Assembly: GCA_012934845.2 (NCBI GenBank) | Contig: WNNJ02003214.1 | Coordinates: 62,001 to 126,000 of the forward strand | Reading direction: 5' to 3' | Origin: Pomphorhynchus laevis | Lineage: Eukaryota; Acanthocephala; Palaeacanthocephala; Echinorhynchida; Pomphorhynchidae | DNA length: 64,000 bases | Part shown: piece by piece, positions 13,801 through 28,800 of the stretch | Position numbering within the stretch: the first letter of the stretch is position 1 | Layout of the letters: the number at the start of each line of letters is the position of its first letter | Program-made: the position numbers and the translations under genes | Notes under the pieces: generated by a model | What the model saw: only the letters and a program-made list of their open reading frames with translations | Databases searched by the model: none | Told to the model about the DNA's origin: nothing

Positions 13801-16800
13801 TATTTGTTAAATCTTACACACCAACATTTAGGGTGCCGGTAAGACCAACGTGGCATTGCTTTGTATGCTACGAGAAATAGGAAAATATGTTAACAGTGAA
13901 GGGGTCATCAGCACTTCTGAGTTTAAAATAATATACGTCGCTCCCATGAGATCTCTTGTACAAGAAATGGTTGGCAATTTTAGCAAGGTGGGTAACGATA
14001 ATAAAGTATTAGCTTTTTTTATTAAATTAATTCTTTTAAAAAATTAATTCTTATTGATGCATTCTTATTAATCGATTGTATTATTATTTTATTATATTAA
14101 TGTGAGATTTATTCAGAACAGTAAAGACAATTACAAGTCAAAAATCGTTCATGAATCATTACGCGTTTCACACAAATTTATGCGTGATATCCATGTAATG
14201 ATGCACGCCAAATAAAAGGTCTCTTACTATAAAATGCATTTCTCTAATTCAATTGAGTAAAAACATGAGTTAACTTATACTCAGGGTCTAAAAGTGCGGT
14301 CTTACTTTCAAGATTTTGAATATTTGTAAGAAATTCATGGGTAAGAGGTAGGTTAAAAAGATCTCTTATATAGATCAAGCATGGTTTCACCTTTGCTAGG
14401 AATCCTACGATAGTGCTAGAGCACTTCGTTGAAACCCCGACTATTCTTTTATTGCATCGAGTCTGGCAGTTATCGATCTGTTTATAGTTGGATGATTTCA
14501 GGTCTGGCCAGAAGGGTGATAATCCGTAAAGTAAGCAAGGGAGTAACATTATTTGAAAATAATGTAGAGCACCTTCGAAAGATAAAGCTCCTAAATTTGC
14601 GAATCTTGAGGTAGCACCTACTATCTTTGCGCATTTGTTTTAAATATGAGAAGCGAATGACCATCTTGACGTCATTAAGATTCCTAGATATGTGTAATTA
14701 GAACAAAATTCTAGTTGTACATTATCGATAAAAAGTTGATCAGACCGACATAGATAACCGCCTCTACCAAATTTTATCACTTTTGTTTTACTTATATTAA
14801 TCAACAATTTATTATCTTTACAATACGCAGATAGGAAGTCTAACGCGGTTTGTCCGGAACTAATATCAGAGCACAATATTGCTAAGTCATCAGCATACAG
14901 TATTGAAGTTGTATCGCCGTTAATTTCTCTCAGCTTAGTAGGGAGATTCATTAGAAATAATGAAAATAGAAGAGGACTTAAAGGGTCGCCTTGTAACACA
15001 CCTTAATTTGCGATAATCGGTGGCGAATAGTAAAGGCTGTCATACAATCTCAATGTATTTTCCTGTAGAATACCGTGCAATAGCGAAAGCAACCTACCAT
15101 GAATACCAACCTTACAGGTTAACTTAGATAACAGCAGCGACCCATTATAATAAGAATAATAAATTAATTTATATTACAACTTAATTTAAGTATGATATTA
15201 ATTTATATTGATCCAATTTAAAATATTTAAAAAATATTTTCGAATATTTTTATATATTATATACAAAGATTTGAATATGGAAACTCGAAAGCATCAAAAA
15301 CTCTTATTTAAAAAATACATTTTGTGTGAAAAATACAGACTTAATTTTAATTACAAAATATGACTATTGCTCTTTACTATGATATCTTTTGCATATTCTC
15401 AATTTTTATCTAAATCTAAGGTAATTAAAGTAGTTTTATTTCAAAATTTGTTATTAAAATTTGTTACAAATTTTTATTTATAATCAATGGAAATTTTATA
15501 AGTTGATTTGATAACCCAATAGGTAAATGCACTTTTTAAGTAATAAAAGCAGGTAGTTGAATAAGTAATTAAGTGATTCCTTATTCGATTTAAGTTAAAA
15601 TTTACTTATTCGATTAAGTTTAAATTTTTGTAATAGTTAGTTACACATAACTTATTAGAAATATATCCATCCTGAACATTTTAAAATTTTCAGATATAGT
15701 TGAACGACTACAAAAATTTTTTTGTAGTCGTCTTTAGAATATTAGACGACTACAAAATATATTAATATATCATCTTTAGAAAATTAGACCTTTATTTCTG
15801 AAGATGCTAGTAGTTACTAGCGAAATATCAAAATATTTTTTTTGTCGTTAAACTATACCTGATAGTTACTTATTTAAAAAATTTAAATACAGATCATGAT
15901 GGATATATTTCTACTTTTAATTGTAACGAAAAAAATTTACAGAATTTCTTTTATATATATTTTTAAAGATCCAGGAACAATCAGGTATAGTTGAACAACA
16001 ACAATTACAATTTTGATATGTTGATAGTAACTGTTTGCGTCTTCAGAAAATTCTCAGATAATTATTTTCAGATAATTGGAGAAAAACGAAGTCAATTTTC
16101 TGAAGATGCTAGTAGTTACTAGCGAAATATCAAAATGATTTTTCTTGTCGTTTAACTATTCCTGATAGTTCCTGGAAATTTAAAAACATATGTTATTATA
16201 AAAAACTGTTTGAAAGGCGTGGGAAATGTGCAATCTTCTAAAGTATTTTTCATATATTATTTTTTATCAACGAGCCATTGAATAAATTAAAATTGAATCA
16301 AAATCGTCACATTAATAAAAGTATGTATGGTCAGGATTAGGATTTTGTAAGCGAAATTTAATCCTTTTATTTGCAAGTATTATTTAGTTAATATTATTTT
16401 AGTAACAAATCAAAAATAATTATGTTATATTTTTTTAAAATTACTCTAATTGATAATCGACTTTAAATAATTCATAATTATTTTAGTTATGATAATCATA
16501 TAATTGCTCTAAAATTATTTTTTCTTAATCAAATATTAAAATTCTTAGCGTTTAAAAATATTATGAAACAAATTATTTATTAATTTTTATAAACTAATTA
16601 ACTTATCAAAAAATGCTCATTGTCCAAAATTGTATGAAAAACTTAGTTATTAATTAAATTGACTTTAAAATCATATAATTGCGCAATAATCTTTAGTCGA
16701 AACACTTTTTGTTTAACATTTTGCTTTAAATTGTTTTCTTTTAGCGGTTAGCATGCTATAATATTAGAGTCGCTGAATTAACAGGAGACCATCAACTAAG

Positions 16801-19800
16801 TCGCGAGCAAATCGACGATACTCAGGTTATTGTTTGTACACCTGAAAAATGGGATATTGTTACACGTAAAAGTGGCGATCGGGTATACACACAGTTGGTT
16901 CGATTAATTATATTTGACGAAATTCACATACTGCACGATGAAAGAGGCCCTGTATTAGAAAGTATCATAGCTCGTACCATTCGACATATTGAGTGCTCGC
17001 AAAGTGACGTAAGATTTGTTGGGCTGAGTGCCACACTTCCGAACTATGAAGATATTGCTAACTTCTTGCGCGTTGAGAAGGGTTTGTATTATTTTGATAA
17101 CAGTTTTCGTCCCGTGCCTCTAGAACAACAGTATATCGGTATTACTGAGAAGAAGGCGGTTAAGCGTTTTCAATTGATGAACGACCTAGTCTATGAAAAA
17201 ATCATGGATTTCGCTGGTAAAAGCCAGGTTTATTAAGGAAGTTATTAATTTAAATGTTCTTTACAACGATCGTTTTTAGGTACTAGTATTTGTTCATTCT
17301 AGAAAGGATACTGCAAAAACCGCTAAGATGATTCGTGACGCATGTCTATCTCGTGATACTATAGGAGCGTTTCTTCGCGAAGGATCAGCATCAATGGAAA
17401 TTCTTCGAAGTGAAGCAGAACAAACAAAGGTTGAAAATAAGTTATTTTTAAATATATTAATGTTATACAACATATATTATTTTCATATTAAATTTTTTTT
17501 TATTTTTTAAATAAAAAAATAATATATTTTTTAATATATTAAAAATGTTTTTTTTAATATATATTATTTAATATATTAATCTATTTAATAGGGAAAACTC
17601 TACAATAAGATTATATACTTCCAAAAATCATGTAAGATATAAAATTACGGTTAATACAGTTATTAATACAGTTAATTACTTTTAAAAATCAATTTTGATA
17701 TATTCAGTTAATAAATTATTAAAAATAAATTAAGTAATAAGAATTGAAAGTTTTTATTAACCGCAAAGTATAAATAAATCAATTTACAACAAATAAATCG
17801 TTAATGTGCCAAATTTTATATTACATGGATATTATTTTTTATTGTATTTATATCACTATATGACTATTACATACTAATGTATGTTTATAATTTAATATAA
17901 TTGATTATATATTATAATTTAACGCTTTTTTGGAAACAGCTTATACGAACATCAAATTTTAAATATATTTTCTTTGTGATCAAAATTATTGTTAGATTTC
18001 TTGTAATTTTAGTCAACCGCTGTTCAGTGGAGATATGCATCTATCGTGTATTCAATTTGTTATATTCTTAGTATATTTGTATTTTTTGGGAGCAGTGAAT
18101 TTCAGCGGTGGGCAATTTTACCTGAATCAAAATTAGAAGAAGATCGAAATACACAAAACAGTGATACGAATTGAAGAATTTTAGGAAATTTATAAGCTAT
18201 AAAAATTGAAGGATCAGCTTTGCTATAAATTATTGCCCAGAAATAATGATTTTTGCTTTGAAAACATAATTGTTTTGAAAAGCGTTATTTTAGTCAATAT
18301 GATGTATATTATATATTATTAAGTCAAGTATCAAAAGTAAATAGTATGTCATTTATTTATAATCTTTATTTCTTTTTTATATATTTTACTATATATTTTC
18401 TTTTTTGATTAAAAATAAATCTTTAATAAATTGATAAAAGGCGAAATCTTTTGATGCATAGTTTTGTTGGTAAGCGTCAGATAAGATTTTTTGATAAAAG
18501 AATTTGCATATTTTATTTAATTTTTTTTGTAATTAAATTTAATTTTTCATATATTTTAATTTTTCACTTTCATGTGATTTTATATAATAATAGATTCTAA
18601 AACCATTACAATTTGTTTTTTACATTTGCTACCAAGCAAATGTGAAAAGTAGCTTAAAAAACTTGACAAAACATGTATATTTATCAACTAAAAAGGTTAA
18701 CCTTTTTAATCGACTGTTTATTGCTTCTATTTGTTTCGCTGGTCTATAAATACGCTTTAAATACTGGAGCGTTCACAAACTTGAAACATCTGAAAGTCTA
18801 CAAAAATATATTATTTCGAGGTGTAATTTTATATTTATTGGAATTGAATATAAAAATGGGCAAAATCTAAAGTGATGCTTTGAATTGCTTGAGAATCAGT
18901 GATTAGATTAAAGTAAATTCGCATCAAAATGATATTACTTGTTTACTTGTTACATCTTATACTACATCTTCAACTTGTCCACTGACAAGTTGAAGATGAT
19001 GACTGACAAGTTGGAGCTGATGACTTGTCTACTGCCAAGTCATCAGCTCCTACTTCCTTATCTTTTACCGAACTCGCTGACATCCTTTCTCATTGTTCTT
19101 TGTCCTCAATCCCTTCACTCGTTCTAGGCGACTTCAATATCCGCCTAGACCGCCCCTCTTCCACGGATTCCATCCGGTTCATCAACATTCTATCCAACTA
19201 CAATTACAAACTAATCTCCACTGCCCCCACACATATACTTGGTGGGGCACTCGACATCAACGCTATCCCCGATCATTTGCTGCCTACACCTCACTGTCCA
19301 TCTATGATCCTGGTCTATCCGATCACTTTCTTATCACCCTTGATCTCACTCGCAACAACCCCGTCCTCACACACCTACAATCCTACGTCGCCCTTGGAGA
19401 AATCTTGACCTCTCCCTTCTCCGCTCTGCCTTACTCAAATCGTCTCTATCATTACCCACAATAACATATTCATCTCCTCACGATCTCGCCTTTCTTTTCG
19501 GCTCTGAACTCACATCCACTCTCGATATTCTCTTGCCCTTCAAGTCTAACCCACACCGTCGCTTGCACCGTGCCCCATGGTTTGACATCCAATGCCTACT
19601 CTCAAAGCGTCGACTCCGCCATGCTTTTAGAGTCTGTCACCGCTCTCTCAGACGTGATTTCCGCTCGATCACTCCGTCTTTCCGTGATTCCTATCTTGCT
19701 CTTCGCCGATCTCATCTCAACCTACTACGTTCCAAATGCAACTCATTCTGGCAGCATAAAATCATCACTTCATTCAACTCTAAGACTCTCTGGCATATTT

Positions 19801-22800
19801 TTAACTCAATCCTTGCTCGCTCCTCTTCGCCGTGCAACATCAATGCCAATGATTATTCGTCATTTCCCCAGACTAAAGTATCCACGGTGCTCTCTCACAC
19901 CCCGGTCTCCATCCTATCCCACTCTGCCCAGTCTAGCCTCATTCTTCCGGAACTCTTTCATATTCTCCCTGTCTCACTTACAGCAGTATCATCTGTCTTC
20001 ATGTCCTTGCCCAACAAAACATCACCTGCCGATCCTCAGCCTACTCACATATTTAAATCTATATGCTCATCGATATCCCCATTTCTCACAACCTTGTTTA
20101 ACTCGTCCATCCGCAGTCGTATCTTCCCTTCACACCCGAAATCCGCAATCGTTCGTTCTCCTTAAGAAACAATCGCTCGACCCCTCCCTTCCTTCTAGCT
20201 ATCGCCCCATTTCACTGCTCCCTAGTCTTTCAAAGCTCTTAGAACGCCTCATCTTAATACAAATCAACGCTTATCTCTCCTCATCCAATCTGTACCCTCC
20301 TTTCCAATCCGCTTTCCGCTCTTATCACTCCACAGAAATAGCATGCATGAAAGTGTACAACGACTTACTCATTTCTCGAGACAAGGCTCTATATAGTGTT
20401 ATCATCTCCCTCGACCTCTCCTCCGCATTCGACATTGTCGACCACTCCGTCCTCCTGTCTCGCCTTCGTTATAATTACGGATTTTCGTCCCCCTCCGTAG
20501 CATGGTTTGCCTCATATCTATCCAACCGTTCCTTTCGCGTCTGTTCTAATTCATCATCCTCCCCTCCCATCCCTATTTTTTGCGGGGTCCCACAAGGTTC
20601 AGTCCTAGGTCCCCTGCTTTTCTCTCTTCTGCTTGGCGATCTATCTCCGTTTATCAAACCTTACTCCTTTAAGGTCATGCAATACGTCGATGACATTCTA
20701 ATCTATGCTCATGCACCCGCACATCGCATACACGATATCGGCATTTCTGCCTCCAACTGTCTTTCTTCTATCTACAAACGTCTCTCTAATCTCCATCTCG
20801 TTCTATACCCCGAAAAGTCCAAAATAATGTGGATCCTCCCCCGTAAACCAAACATATCTCCTCCCACTTTATATTTTTCCTCATCGATCATCCTCATAGT
20901 CCACAATCTCACTTTCTTAGGCTTCCATTTTGATGATCACCTTTCCCTTAAACCCTTCGTCTTTGGCAAGGTCCGCTCATCTAACTTAATTCTCCGTGAC
21001 ATCCGCCGTATCCGCCCCCTTATCGACTTCCGTTCTTGTATGTCTCTTCTTTCATCGTTTTTTTCCCTAAAATCGATTACTGCCTTAGCCTTTTCTCCAA
21101 TTCTCCAAATCCATAATCCTACCACTACAACGAACTTCGCTTCGACCACACATCCACATATTTTGCTTAACTCTCCTGGCCCACCATCCACATCCGCATC
21201 AAATACTTTTCGTCTCATCGCTGTCGGATCCTTATCGTTCATCAACCTTCCTTTCTTAGACGACACTCGCCCCACTTCGCTTTTGCTGCGTTCTTGTCAT
21301 ACCCTTTTACTCCACGTTCCTTATTACTCCAGCAACTACGGTCTCCAATCCTTCCTCGTCGCCGCCCCACTCGCCTTGCCTCACGTCCGCCGCGTTTTTT
21401 TCCCTAAAATCGATTACTGCCTTAGCCTTTTCTCCAATTCTCCAAATCCATAATCCTACCACTACAACGAACTTCGCTTCGACCACACATCCACATATTT
21501 TGCTTAACTCTCCTGGCCCACCATCCACATCCGCATCAAACTCCGCCTTCTTCTCGTTACTTTTCGTCTCATCGCTGTCGGATCCTTATCGTTCATCAAC
21601 CTTCCTTTCTTAGACGACACTCGCCCCACTTCGCTTTTGCTGCGTTCTTGTCATACCCTTTTACTCCACGTTCCTTATTACTCCAGCAACTACGGTCTCC
21701 AATCCTTCCTCGTCGCCGCCCCACTCGCCTGGAATCAACTCCCTCTTGACGTCCGCCGCGCCCCCTCCTTTATCACATTCAAACACCTCCTCCGTTCACA
21801 CCTTATCGACACCTGATTCACAGTTTTGTTTTGCTGTGGTCATGTAAGCGTGCGCTGGCACGCATTTGCGACGTTAAAATAAATCCTCTTTTTTTGACAA
21901 GTTATTATTGATTTGTGGACTTCAGAAATTCTGAATTTTTATTTATTGATAATAAAGATTACAAATTTAAAGAGTATAAAGCTAGAATATTTTTTGCAAG
22001 AAAATTGTTGTATTATTAAGAACATTATTGTATTATATTTTTTTGTATTATTGATTCGACATTATTATTTTTTGCTTATTTTCAACTAAGTTTGGTGAAT
22101 TTCTATTTTTGATGGATATGCACATAATAAATATCAAATTAACAATAGACTCAGTTTGAGTCTGTTGTTAATGGACCTAATGATGATTAATTAATGGACT
22201 CAAACACTTATATTGATTCGTCAGAATCAAAATAAGTTACAAAACAATTTACAGCTATAAATTAAAGATTAGATAAATTTATATAAAAATATAAATAATT
22301 GACATATATCGGAATAATTGACAATGATTGCCCGGATACGCTAAGATTTAATGATCAGTGTAAACCTTGTATTTTCTGCTGTTACTAAAAACACACACCT
22401 TTTAAAGGGAGACTAATTGTATCGAATAATTAAAACTATGAATAAATACTAAAACTATCTATTCTTGATACGGTATTGTTATTGTTCTGCTTATTTTCAA
22501 GCAAGTTTTGTTAATTTTATTTCTAAAATAAAATATTTTTTATAATTGGCCACAAGTTTAACTTTGTAGTATGTAATTAAACAAGAAATTATCCATTTTT
22601 TTGAAATACTAAAATACTTTCAGTATTTCAGAAATACTGCAACTATGAATTCTTGATACGAAATTATTTTTCTGCTAATTTTCAAGCAAATCAAATCAGC
22701 TAACTGAGTCTACGTATTTAATTTAATTATAAAATAAACAAAACATAATAATGCTAAATCAAAATTTAAGTCTAAGTTATTTTTAATTTTAGTTTAATCT

Positions 22801-25800
22801 AAGTTTTAAGTTTGATAATTTTTTTCTATCTGGATTTTTTCTTGTTTTTATCTTGATGACAATTATCATTCTTAAAAAATGTATGACAAAATTTGCTTGA
22901 AATGCGACATTCCAAGCAAGTTTTGTTAATTTTTTTCTATTTCTTATAATGGATTTGCATAAATCAACAAAATATTACAAAAATATTAAAATAAAAATAT
23001 TAAATATAAATTACATATACTCAGTTATCTGATAGCATAATCTGTTATAAATTCTAAAACTATGTATTAAAGAGTACAATTTTTTTTAAAAGAAAATTGT
23101 CATTCTTTCTGCCCTCCTTAATAGAGGGCAGAAACAATAATAGAGTACAAAAGAATGCTAGAACTTTTAAAAATGCCATTCTTGATGACATTTGTCATAA
23201 TAATTATTATTATTAGTCATTATTGTTTTTTGGTTATTTTCAAGCAAGTCTGATGAATTTATTTCTATTTTTATATAATAGGAGGTTTAATAATCAACAC
23301 ATACTCAGTAAATAAATAATAAATAACTTTATAAATAATAAAATTATAATATACTTTATAAGTTTATAGCAAAATAATATCCTAATAATTTTAAATATTT
23401 TGCATTTTAAGTGCCAATTATTGTTGTGCTCGTATTTGTGATCATCAACTACGCGAAAGAAGATATTAAAGATTTTATTAAAAGATTAAAAGATAATCTT
23501 TTAATTCAAAATTTTATTTTTATTTTTATCTTTATGATTAGAATCTGGATTTACGAGATTTGTTGCCTTATGGCTTTGCAATTCACCACGCTGGTCTTAC
23601 ACGTGTCGATCGAACTCTTGTTGAAGACCTCTTTGCTGATCGTCACATTCAAGTTCTAGTTTCGACTTCTACACTTGCATGGGGTGTTAACTTACCCGCA
23701 CATGCAGTTATTATTAAAGGTACTCAAGTGTATAATCCTGATAAGGGCAGATGGGTGGAACTTGGAGCCTTGGATGTCATGCAAGTAAGATTACTGTTTA
23801 ATCCATTTTCTGTATCTTTAAGCGTTTTTCATTTGTTTTTACAGCAAAGCTTATGTTTGCTTAATTATAGTTGATAACTTTGTTATAATTTTACACGAAA
23901 TAAGTTTTGATATCTATTTATAATTTTAATTTATAATTACCACGATGTAAACTTAAAATTCAAATAAATTTTTAATAATTAAGTAAAATTATTCAAAATT
24001 CCTAAAATTACACTCACACTTTAATGTTTTATTTAATTTTTTATATATTTTTTGAAGTAACCAAATCAATCAAATTAAAAATTAAAAATATAAAGTTAAA
24101 ATTAAAAAGCTATTATACAATATATTTAAAATATAAAACAATTCGTTATTGAATTAATTCTTAAGCTACTTTTTCCTAAATACGTTTATATTTTAATATA
24201 TAATATTTATAAATATAATCATCGACTGCATTTTCTTTAAAGTAATTATTATCAAAAATAATTATTTTCTTTAAATAATAATTATTAATATATAAGACTT
24301 GAAAATAAGGTAATCGAATTTAATAGTTGTTTAGATAAGAGCTATTACGTTAATGATGATTATTAGATATAATAATTAATTAATTACTTTTTATTAAATT
24401 TTATAAAATAATATTCAATTTTTATTAATAATTAACTAAATATAAATAATTATTTGGCGTAATTAATATCGAATTTTTTTACTACTAAAAGAATTCAACG
24501 GCTTTTCACAAAATGTGACTAATTTTTATTTATTGAACTAAATAGTTTATTTATATTAGAAATTTTAGTTGTCATATTACACAGTAATTTTACTAGTCAG
24601 AATAAAATCTAGAAGAGACTTTTTTCTATATTTTAAAATGTACAATTTTATATTATCTTCAAATGTTTTCTTCTGGTTTTATTAAAAACGGTTTTGGACC
24701 CAGTTTTTCTGAACACTTTATGTTTTTTCTATTATTGGATGACCTGTTTGTTAAAGCATGCTATTTGAATTTGAGTGATTATCGTTATTAATTACTAAAA
24801 GTTTTGTGTTTTATATATTATAAGATGCATTATTTTAAAAGCTGTTTTCATCTTATGATATTAGATGCTTGGTCGAGCAGGTCGACCACAATATGATTCG
24901 AAGGGTGTTGGAATTTTAATTACCAGTCATAACGAATTACAATACTATCTTTCATTAATGAACCAACAGGTACGCTTTTCTGTACTGTTTTAGTTTGCAT
25001 TTTTTATTTCGTTAGCTACCAATCGAGAGTCAGTTTATATCTAAAATTGTTGACAACTTAAATGCGGAAATCGTGCTGGGCACTATTCACAACGCTAAAG
25101 ATGCAGTTAATTGGTTAAGTTAGTATTTGTTTTATGTCTTCTATGTAATAAGTCTTGATTATTATGAAAACTTTAAACATGGGCTTTTGTTTCATTTTTG
25201 AATGGTGTAGGCCACTTATTTCGAATACGTTTTTATGATAATTGATATTTCACAAATTAAAAGTAATTTCGGAGATCATAGAATACTAAAATATAAAAAT
25301 ATTCTACAAGTAATCAATGACGCCTCTTATTCACAAGGAGGCGTTAAACTCTTGTCCCATTAAAATATAAAATTACGATATCCCAAGTTCAATTGCAAAG
25401 CAAATTGTATATTTTTAAAATACGGTACATTTCTTAATAAATTGTTTCATAATAAATATATAATAAATAGATAAAAGAAGAATAATAAATAATAATCAAT
25501 ATAATATATACATATATAATAAATATATAATCGATTAGCCAGGAACGATATTTTATAATTACTGTAAAGAAATTCAACCAGGTTAAATAATAAAGTAAAA
25601 ATCGAATAACTTTATCTAACGTTTTTACAAAAATTGAGAAATAAATCTTATATTTACTAAATAACAGATAAAAGATAAGAATGGATTTCTTTTTAGTAAT
25701 TTCGGAGTTAATTGAATATTAAATTAATCAAATATTCATAATAATTTAATTTTAATTGGATAGTAAATAATCGAATTTGTTACAATGAAATTTCGATGTT

Positions 25801-28800
25801 TATAGAATATTAAGTTAATCAAATTAAGAATTAATCTTAATTTAATATTTAAATATCGAATTTTTCCACAATTTCAGAGTTTCACAGTTTAAATTATAAC
25901 AAATGAATATTATAGTTTCAAATACTACTTCACATTAGCTGGTTTTTGCTTGAGTTTGTCAGATTTCTACGTGAATGCATGAAAATGCCAACATTATTTT
26001 ATGAGTTTGCTCTTTCGCCATGTGATTGTTCCAAAAATTCGACATGTTGGTTGAAAGATTGATGAATTTTTCCATGTACATAGCTGTGTTTAAATATATT
26101 AAGTGGCCAAAAGTAATGATTAAACATATTTTTATGATTTTAAAGAAATTTGAGAGAATAATAAAAATAAAGAAATTTAAAAATAAATATTCGAAAAAAC
26201 TTGTCTGTTTGATAAATTATAAATTCATATGATATTCATATGTATATTATATTTTTATAAATAAAAATATAATATTTACTAAATGTATTTGCAGAATCTA
26301 TAAATAACAACCTTAATTACGTATATTCACGATTAAAAGGTTGTGCAATTTTTACTTTATCTATCATTTATTTTAGCCTACACATATATGTATATTCGCA
26401 TGATACGAAACCCAACACTTTACGGGATTACCTTGGAGCAGGCTGATTCCGATCTTACTTTGGAAGAACGTCGAGTGGATCTTATACACACAGCAGCATT
26501 ACAGCTGGATAAATGCGGATTAGCAAAGTACGATCGTAAATCTGGTCATTTACAGGTCAGAAATATATCCTTTTGTTAGCTTACTAAGGTTAAAAAGTCC
26601 TATAAATAGATTAAATAGCCAACGTGTAGATTTCACTAAACTGTTTATTGACCAAATAAATATCTCATTCCTAATGATATCATTCAATAAAAACCAATTT
26701 TATGTGCCACTTTAAAATTCTGATTTTTAAACCCCAAAATAACTTACATTTAATAAAATGTAAGTTATTAATAAAATGGTTAAAATAAAATTGCATTTTA
26801 ATAAAATGTAAGATAAAATTACATTTTACATTACAATTACAATTTACATTTTAATAAAATATAAATTGTATATTTTATTGCAATTAATAAAATTGCATTT
26901 TATTAAATTCTCTAATTTAATAAAATGCAATTATAATATATTATTATAACAAAATAAAAATATTTAAATTTAATATTTAAATTATTTAAATATTTTTTAT
27001 TAAATACAAGAATATAACTGAAGAATTAATTGTTTTATTTTCATATAAAAATATTAAAGATAAAAAATTTTCGTCAGAATAATCACAAAAATTTCTTTTA
27101 TAATTTCTTTTATGTTTTCGTATATATTCGTTATATCGATAAATAAAGCCATGTATTTTGTCATTTAAGCCTCAACAAAAATTTGTCCCGACGCATTATT
27201 TTTGTATGTATTTTGTTAGTCAAGTAAATTAAATGAAGAACATTATCTTATATTTTGATAAGATAAATTACAAAACAATTTTGTATGTGATATTTTATAA
27301 AATGCGATTTAAATTAAATTCTTGTTAAAATGGTATCGCTTGATAAAATTGTGTGCGTACTTGAAATAAACAAATTGAATTATAATTAACAATACCTTTC
27401 TCTAAAAATACACATTTAGGTCACTTCGATTGGTCGAATTGCAAGCCATTATTATATTACCAATCAAACAGTTCAAGCGTTTAATCAACTGTTGAAGCCG
27501 ACAGTATCTGAAATTGATCTACTTCGCATTTTTTCAATGGCTTCTGAATTTCGAAATATTACAGTGCGCGAGGTCAGTTATGATTCCTCTTTAAGATATA
27601 CTATTTATTTATGCATGTTAGTTTTTTAAATAATAAAATTTATTTATTGTGCATATTTATATATTTACTAATTTTAATTAATTACTAATTTAATTAATAA
27701 ATACTGATATTTAAGCTTTTAATAAACTATTTAATAAATATATAACTTCTTTAATAAATACAACTTTTATAAATTTAACAATTGGTTTTATTAGTAAAGA
27801 GTTTAAAACATTTATATGTAATAAATATCCTAAATGTGCTTAAGATGTATTTATATGTGTTTCGAATCGTTTTTCAACGATCCTAAATTTAGACAACAAC
27901 AAGAACTGACAGAATAAATTATATCTTTTCAATATATTATTATATTTTATAACTATTTTAATAAATGCTTCATTCAATAACCATTTTATGTTGAAGTTCA
28001 TAATTGTTCATCTATATTGCATAATGTTTTATTAAATAATAAAAAGGATTAATAATAAATTATTAAATAAATTAATGTTTTATTAAATAATAAGTAAATT
28101 TTTATTAAAAAGGATATGAAAAATAAATAAATTATTTATTTTAATATTTCTAATTATTTTAATTTATACAAAAAGGATTTGCATTAAATGATTAATATCA
28201 AATATTTTTTATTTAATCATTTCTTATTTAAATTATTAAATATGCTATTTTGACTTGAAGTTTTTGACTTGAAATTCGCTTCATTATATGTCATTTCCTT
28301 AAATGCCGGTTTTTAGTGTATTAAAAACATTTACAGCAAATAAATTTTGAAATATTTTCTTTTTATATTTCTTTGATATTCAAGCTGGAATATCTTAATA
28401 AGGATATCTTAGAATATCTTTCTAAGCTTTGATATCTTTTACTCTCTGGAAAGGGTCCTCGAGGTATACCTCGAAACCGGTAGGAATATCACATATCGAA
28501 ACTAGCCGAAGAACGCATTGGGCTATCTGAAAGAGAACTATGGTATTTTGCTCAGAATCGCGATGCCTGGAGTAGTTTGGTTCGTACACTGCCTCCAGGA
28601 CCCGACATCCGGACCAGTGGTTGACTATAATAAAACTTGTGTACTTTTTTCTTGTTAATGGCTGTTGTAAATTATAGCTTAAAGAAATTTGCAGTAGCAA
28701 AAACAAACCACCAGCACTTAAGTGTATTTTATTCTGTTCTTTATATAATTAAGGAAGAAAAGTTAGAGTTGGGCAAACTTATTGAAAGAGTTCCTGTTCC

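Noticed and set aside
18673-18870. 65-codon open frame upstream of the LINE
   Set aside because: No similarity recognised; expected by chance in this composition.
20937-21275. 112-codon - strand open frame in the LINE
   Set aside because: It is antisense to the LINE C-terminal region and repeated with the tandem duplication; no family resemblance.
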